From NCBI RefSeq assembly GCF_017873855.1, contig NZ_JAGGKR010000001.1, positions 1,927,529-1,991,528 of the forward strand: a DNA stretch of 64,000 nucleotides. Reading direction: 5' to 3'. This DNA comes from Methanolinea mesophila (GTDB lineage: Archaea > Halobacteriota > Methanomicrobia > Methanomicrobiales > Methanospirillaceae). The notes under the pieces were generated by a model that saw nothing but the letters and a program-made list of their open reading frames with translations, did not search any database and was not told the DNA's origin. Position numbers and translations under genes: made by a program. The first letter of the stretch is position 1; the number at the start of each line of letters is the position of its first letter. This document shows, one piece after another, positions 61,298 through 64,000 of the stretch.

Positions 61298-61656
61298 ATG
61301 GAATTTCACCAAAAGTCCAGAACCAGATCGCCATGCTGCAACAGATCCAGCAGCAGATGCAGACCATAGGGGCACAAAAGACCCAGTACGAGATGGCGGT
61401 ACGGGAAGCGAAAAGGGCGACGGAGGAGCTAAAGGACGTTGCCGAGGATGCACCCGTGTACCTGAGCGTAGGTACCGTAATGATGCAGAAGAAGAAAGAA
61501 GAAGTCGAAAAGAACCTGACCGAGAAGATCGAGACCCTGGAACTCCGGGTAAAATCCCTGGAAAAGCAGGAGACCATGCTCCAGGGCAAGTTCGAGCAAC
61601 TCCAGGCCCAGATCAAGCAGGCGCTGGAGGGCAAGGCCCCCGTTAACGCCTCTTAA
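61294..61656 (+). CDS. pfdB: Prefoldin beta subunit
   Basis: 120 residues, helical coiled coil at both ends (QNQIAMLQQIQQQMQTIGAQ, then EKNLTEKIETLELRVKSLEKQETMLQGKFEQL) with a beta hairpin between (DVAEDAPVYLSVGTVMMQKKKEE). Holdase with prefoldin alpha. Last gene of the run. Confidence 0.95.
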   Translation: MNGISPKVQNQIAMLQQIQQQMQTIGAQKTQYEMAVREAKRATEELKDVAEDAPVYLSVGTVMMQKKKEEVEKNLTEKIETLELRVKSLEKQETMLQGKFEQLQAQIKQALEGKAPVNAS

Positions 61657-61680
61657 TTCTTTTTTCCTTCAAAAAACTGT

Positions 61681-63210
61681 TCACAACGGGCCTTTTACCC
61701 GCTGTAATAAGTTTATGGCATTGATCATCGCTTCGGCAGACGAGAGCACGATGTCGTCGCCCGAGGCACTCGCATCGAAGACATGCCCGTGCTCATCCTC
61801 GACCGCGATGGTCACGTGACCGATCGCGTCCGACCCCCCGGAAATGGCCTCGATGTTGAACTCCTTGAGTTGTATCCGTGCCGGGAGGATACCGAGGATG
61901 GCCTTCAATGCGGCATCCACGGGCCCGTTGCCGGTGCTGGAAAAGACATGCTCTTTTCCGTTCACCAGTGCCTTCACGCTTGCGGTGGGGATAACATGAT
62001 TTCCGGTCATGATGGCAATATCCTCGAGCTGGATCACCTTTTTACCGGTTTCAAGCCCCATGACGCTCTCCGCAATCTCATAGAGATCCGCATCGGTCAC
62101 CCGCTTCCCCTTGACCGAGATGAACTTGACCTTCTCGACGATGGCATCGAGCTGTTCGTCGGAGGGGTTCATGTGCACCTCCTGGAGCATCTGGCGGACC
62201 GCGTGCCTGCCTACATGCTTACCCAGGGTGAGCTTTCTCCGGTGCCCCACCATCTCGGGGGTCATGATCCCGGGCTCGAACGTGGCGGCACAGGCGATCA
62301 CCCCGTGGGAATGGATCCCGCTCTCGTGGGAGAACGCGTTGTCCCCCACGATTGGCTGGATGGGCGGGATGCCGATCCCGGAATACCGTGAAATCAACCG
62401 GGAGGTCTCGACCAACCGGGGGAGATCAATCCCCGTCCGGATCCCGAAGATGGTCTCGAGGATCATCACCGACTGGGCAAGGTCCGCATTTCCGGCCCGT
62501 TCGCCGAGTCCGTTCACCGTGACCTGCATCTGCGACGCACCCGCTTCGACCGCGGTGATGGTGTTCGCCACCGCGAGGCCGAAGTCGTTATGACAATGGA
62601 CGTCAACCGGGCAGTCCACATCCGCGACAATGCGGGAGACGAGGGCCCGCATCGCCGACGGAGCATAAACCCCGACGGTATCAGGTACATTGATGATGGT
62701 GGCCCCGGATTCTGCCGCCGCCCGGAACACCGAGATAAGGTATTCCGGTTCGGTACGGGTGGCATCCATCGCAGAGAACATGCACTGGTCGCAGTGTTCC
62801 CGGACATAGGCCACGATCTCCCGGGTGATATCAAGCACTTCTTCGGGAGATTTCCGGATAGTGTGTACCCGCTGCACCTCGGAAGTGGGGATAAAGACAT
62901 GCACCATGTCGACCCCGCAGTCGAGACAGGTATCCACGTCCTCCTTTCTCGAACGGGCGAGCCCGCAGACTACCGAGTCGAGCCCCAGATCAACGATGGC
63001 CCGGACCGTTTCCCGTTCTCCCTGCGAGGACGCAGGGAAACCGGCCTCTATGGCATGGACCCCGATTGAGGATAACTGGCGAGCGATCTCCAGTTTTTGT
63101 TCGAATTTAAACGAGATACCCGGCGTTTGTTCGCCATCCCTGAGGGTGGTATCAAAGACAGTGACTTTTCTGGTCGACTGGCTATCGGTGAAGAAAACAA
63201 TTCCCCGCAA
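61681..63210 (-). CDS. 2-isopropylmalate synthase / citramalate synthase family
   Basis: 509 residues from TTG 63210. HMGL-like barrel: FDTTLRDGEQTPGISF, VDVHCHNDFGLAVANTI, VNGLGERAGNADLAQ, then the LeuA regulatory domain (GSDAIGHVTIAVEDEHGHVFDASASGDDIVLSSAEAMINAIN). Condenses acetyl-CoA with a 2-oxoacid: leucine (LeuA), isoleucine (CimA) or coenzyme B (AksA) pathway. The allosteric domain fits LeuA or CimA best. TATA ttttatac at 63261-63254 on this strand. Confidence 0.9.
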   Translation of the reverse strand: MRGIVFFTDSQSTRKVTVFDTTLRDGEQTPGISFKFEQKLEIARQLSSIGVHAIEAGFPASSQGERETVRAIVDLGLDSVVCGLARSRKEDVDTCLDCGVDMVHVFIPTSEVQRVHTIRKSPEEVLDITREIVAYVREHCDQCMFSAMDATRTEPEYLISVFRAAAESGATIINVPDTVGVYAPSAMRALVSRIVADVDCPVDVHCHNDFGLAVANTITAVEAGASQMQVTVNGLGERAGNADLAQSVMILETIFGIRTGIDLPRLVETSRLISRYSGIGIPPIQPIVGDNAFSHESGIHSHGVIACAATFEPGIMTPEMVGHRRKLTLGKHVGRHAVRQMLQEVHMNPSDEQLDAIVEKVKFISVKGKRVTDADLYEIAESVMGLETGKKVIQLEDIAIMTGNHVIPTASVKALVNGKEHVFSSTGNGPVDAALKAILGILPARIQLKEFNIEAISGGSDAIGHVTIAVEDEHGHVFDASASGDDIVLSSAEAMINAINLLQRVKGPL

Positions 63211-63340
63211 CCTTTGTTATGGGAGACATACACCTATTACAATGCGCCCGAAGTATAAAAGAGTCGCGGGAACGGCTCGCGAGGATATCGTAAATCGGAA
63301 CGTTTAATAAGTTACCTCTCCATATATGATGAGCGCAGAA

Positions 63341-63446
63341 CCCGCCTTAACTCAGCCTGGTAGAGTGCGCGGCTGTAGTATGAGTTGCCGTTCAGGCAAA
63401 TTGCGCGGCTACCGCGATGTCCCCGGTTCGACTCCGGGAGGCGGGA
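63341..63446 (+). tRNA. tRNA-Tyr (GTA) with a 32-base intron
   Basis: The acceptor CCCGCCT pairs with AGGCGGG (63439-63445), beginning C1:G72, the archaeal Tyr identity. Anticodon stem CGCGG (63368-63372) with CCGCG (63412-63416), anticodon GTA at 63375-63377. The intron is 63379-63410, between 37 and 38; the central helix CTGT/GCGG (63373-63376 with 63405-63408) includes two G-U pairs, giving a relaxed bulge-helix-bulge. Discriminator A at 63446. TATA gtttaataag at 63302-63311. Confidence 0.88.
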
Positions 63447-63470
63447 TATCTTCCAGCGCGAAACAACGGT

Positions 63471-63543
63471 GCCCAGGTAGTGTAGCGGCCTATCATGTCT
63501 GCCTGTCACGCAGACGACTCGGATTCGAATTCCGACCTGGGCG
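63471..63543 (+). tRNA. tRNA-Asp (anticodon GTC)
   Basis: A 73-base cloverleaf: acceptor GCCCAGG (63471-63477) with CCTGGGC (63536-63542), anticodon loop CTGTCAC (GTC), T arm ending TCGAATTCCGA, discriminator G at 63543 as expected for Asp. No intron and no CCA. It is 24 bases after tRNA-Tyr, probably one transcript. Confidence 0.95.
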
Positions 63544-63869
63544 TAGCAATCTTTTCGCCATAATCTGTGCAGGGAAGACTACCTCACTTTTCTAGGCTAA
63601 GTCAATCAAGGTGACCTGATATTTTTTATAATTTTATATTCGGGCTGACCTCCGTGATAATCTCTATTCCGGCATTTCTCCCTAATCGGAAACAAGTAAA
63701 ATCAAGATATGCGGGTATGACAGCCCATGGACGAAAGTGCGGTGTTCCGGAAAAACAAAGGCCGGCGGACCTGTCCTTCCAGGGGAGAACTATCCCGGCC
63801 GGATTGAAAATAATTTCATATAGCCCGGCGTAGATACATTCAGTGATCGCGATGGACTCCGGAAATATT
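63544..63869. other. Intergenic region before the last gene
   Basis: About 325 bases. A T-run after tRNA-Asp (ttttctaggc, then attttttataatttta) may end transcription. A TATA ttcatatagc (63816-63825) is placed for the secreted protein starting at 63852 or 63870. A 113-codon minus-strand frame here has no supporting features and is not called. Confidence 0.45.
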
Positions 63870-64000
63870 ATGATACGATTACTATTGCTGACTTTTTGCG
63901 GGTTCCTGGTATTCCAGGCGGCTTCAGCCAGCTGCCCCTGTCTTTTGCCAAACTTTTCCCATGGCAATACCAGTTATTCCCCATCGCAATGTCTCTGCCC
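63870..64000 (+). CDS. Secreted protein, 5' end only (cut by window edge)
   Basis: From ATG 63870 (or ATG 63852 in frame) the frame stays open to the edge. It begins MIRLLLLTFCGFLVFQAASA, a signal peptide, followed by a Cys/Pro-rich stretch SCPCLLPNFSHG. Identity unknown; mature part is outside the window. Confidence 0.6.
   Translation, partial: MIRLLLLTFCGFLVFQAASASCPCLLPNFSHGNTSYSPSQCLC

Noticed and set aside
63626-63967. 113-codon minus-strand frame near the window end
   Set aside because: No domain, no promoter, and it overlaps a plus-strand frame with a clear signal peptide.

Overview
The window is chromosomal DNA of a methanogenic archaeon, most likely of the order Methanomicrobiales; the genus cannot be fixed from the sequence alone. 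The archaeal signs are TFB, Gar1, RNase P proteins Rnp2/Rnp3, proteasome alpha, Sdo1, L15e, L37Ae, RpoP, prefoldin beta, NAC, Rio2, KEOPS Pcc1, tRNAs without encoded CCA, and two intron-bearing tRNAs. The methanogen signs are an F420-dependent NADP reductase, a methanopterin-pathway enzyme (RFAP synthase), two-subunit pyruvate carboxylase, DUF2551, DUF2111 and an NrpR-domain protein.

Layout. 1-4.2 kb: end of a PHP hydrolase, gar1-tfb, two tRNA-Ala genes followed by a 141-bp tandem duplication that copies the 3' end of the second tRNA, then a minus-strand group (DUF2281-like protein, class II aldolase, F420:NADP reductase, thioredoxin). 4.2-6.7 kb: secF-secD. 6.9-10.4 kb: DUF2551, archease, RtcB RNA ligase, a coupled unknown protein, DUF2111. 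10.4-17.3 kb: a biotin island: birA, bioY with its ECF module (two ATPases and EcfT), and biotin-dependent pyruvate carboxylase pycB-pycA. A 10-bp inverted repeat with a 14-nt spacer over the bioY start looks like the BirA operator. 17.4-26.5 kb: intron-containing tRNA-Met, a META-domain lipoprotein, the complete minus-strand operon trpEGDCFBA, and upstream of it a chorismate-lyase/RFAP-synthase fusion, so two chorismate-consuming branches are adjacent. 26.9-30.5 kb: a DUF47/PhoU-like protein coupled to a PPDK-like protein that lacks the C-terminal PEP/pyruvate barrel. 30.5-45.6 kb: flavin disulfide oxidoreductase, unknown protein, NrpR-domain protein, TrmB regulator facing a surface protein across a palindromic operator, cupin phosphoglucose isomerase, NadE, K+ channel, tRNA thiolase, Rio2, DUF460, ThiL, TPR lipoprotein.

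45.7-51.7 kb is an accessory island holding five related secreted proteins of a family I do not recognise, plus a decayed sixth copy. The three minus-strand copies share promoter, 5'-leader stem-loop and ribosome-binding site, and two of them share a nearly identical 3' hairpin. This is the best candidate for an undescribed system. 51.9-61.7 kb returns to conserved information-processing genes (TrmI, NAC, PUA, DHH nuclease, NAD(P)HX repair, MoaC, then L15e-rnp3-rnp2-psmA-sdo1-L37Ae-rpoP-brix-pcc1-prefoldin). 61.7-64 kb: an isopropylmalate/citramalate synthase, tRNA-Tyr with an intron, tRNA-Asp, and the start of a secreted protein cut by the window edge.

All functional calls rest on recognition of motifs and family features in the translated sequence; no database search was run.
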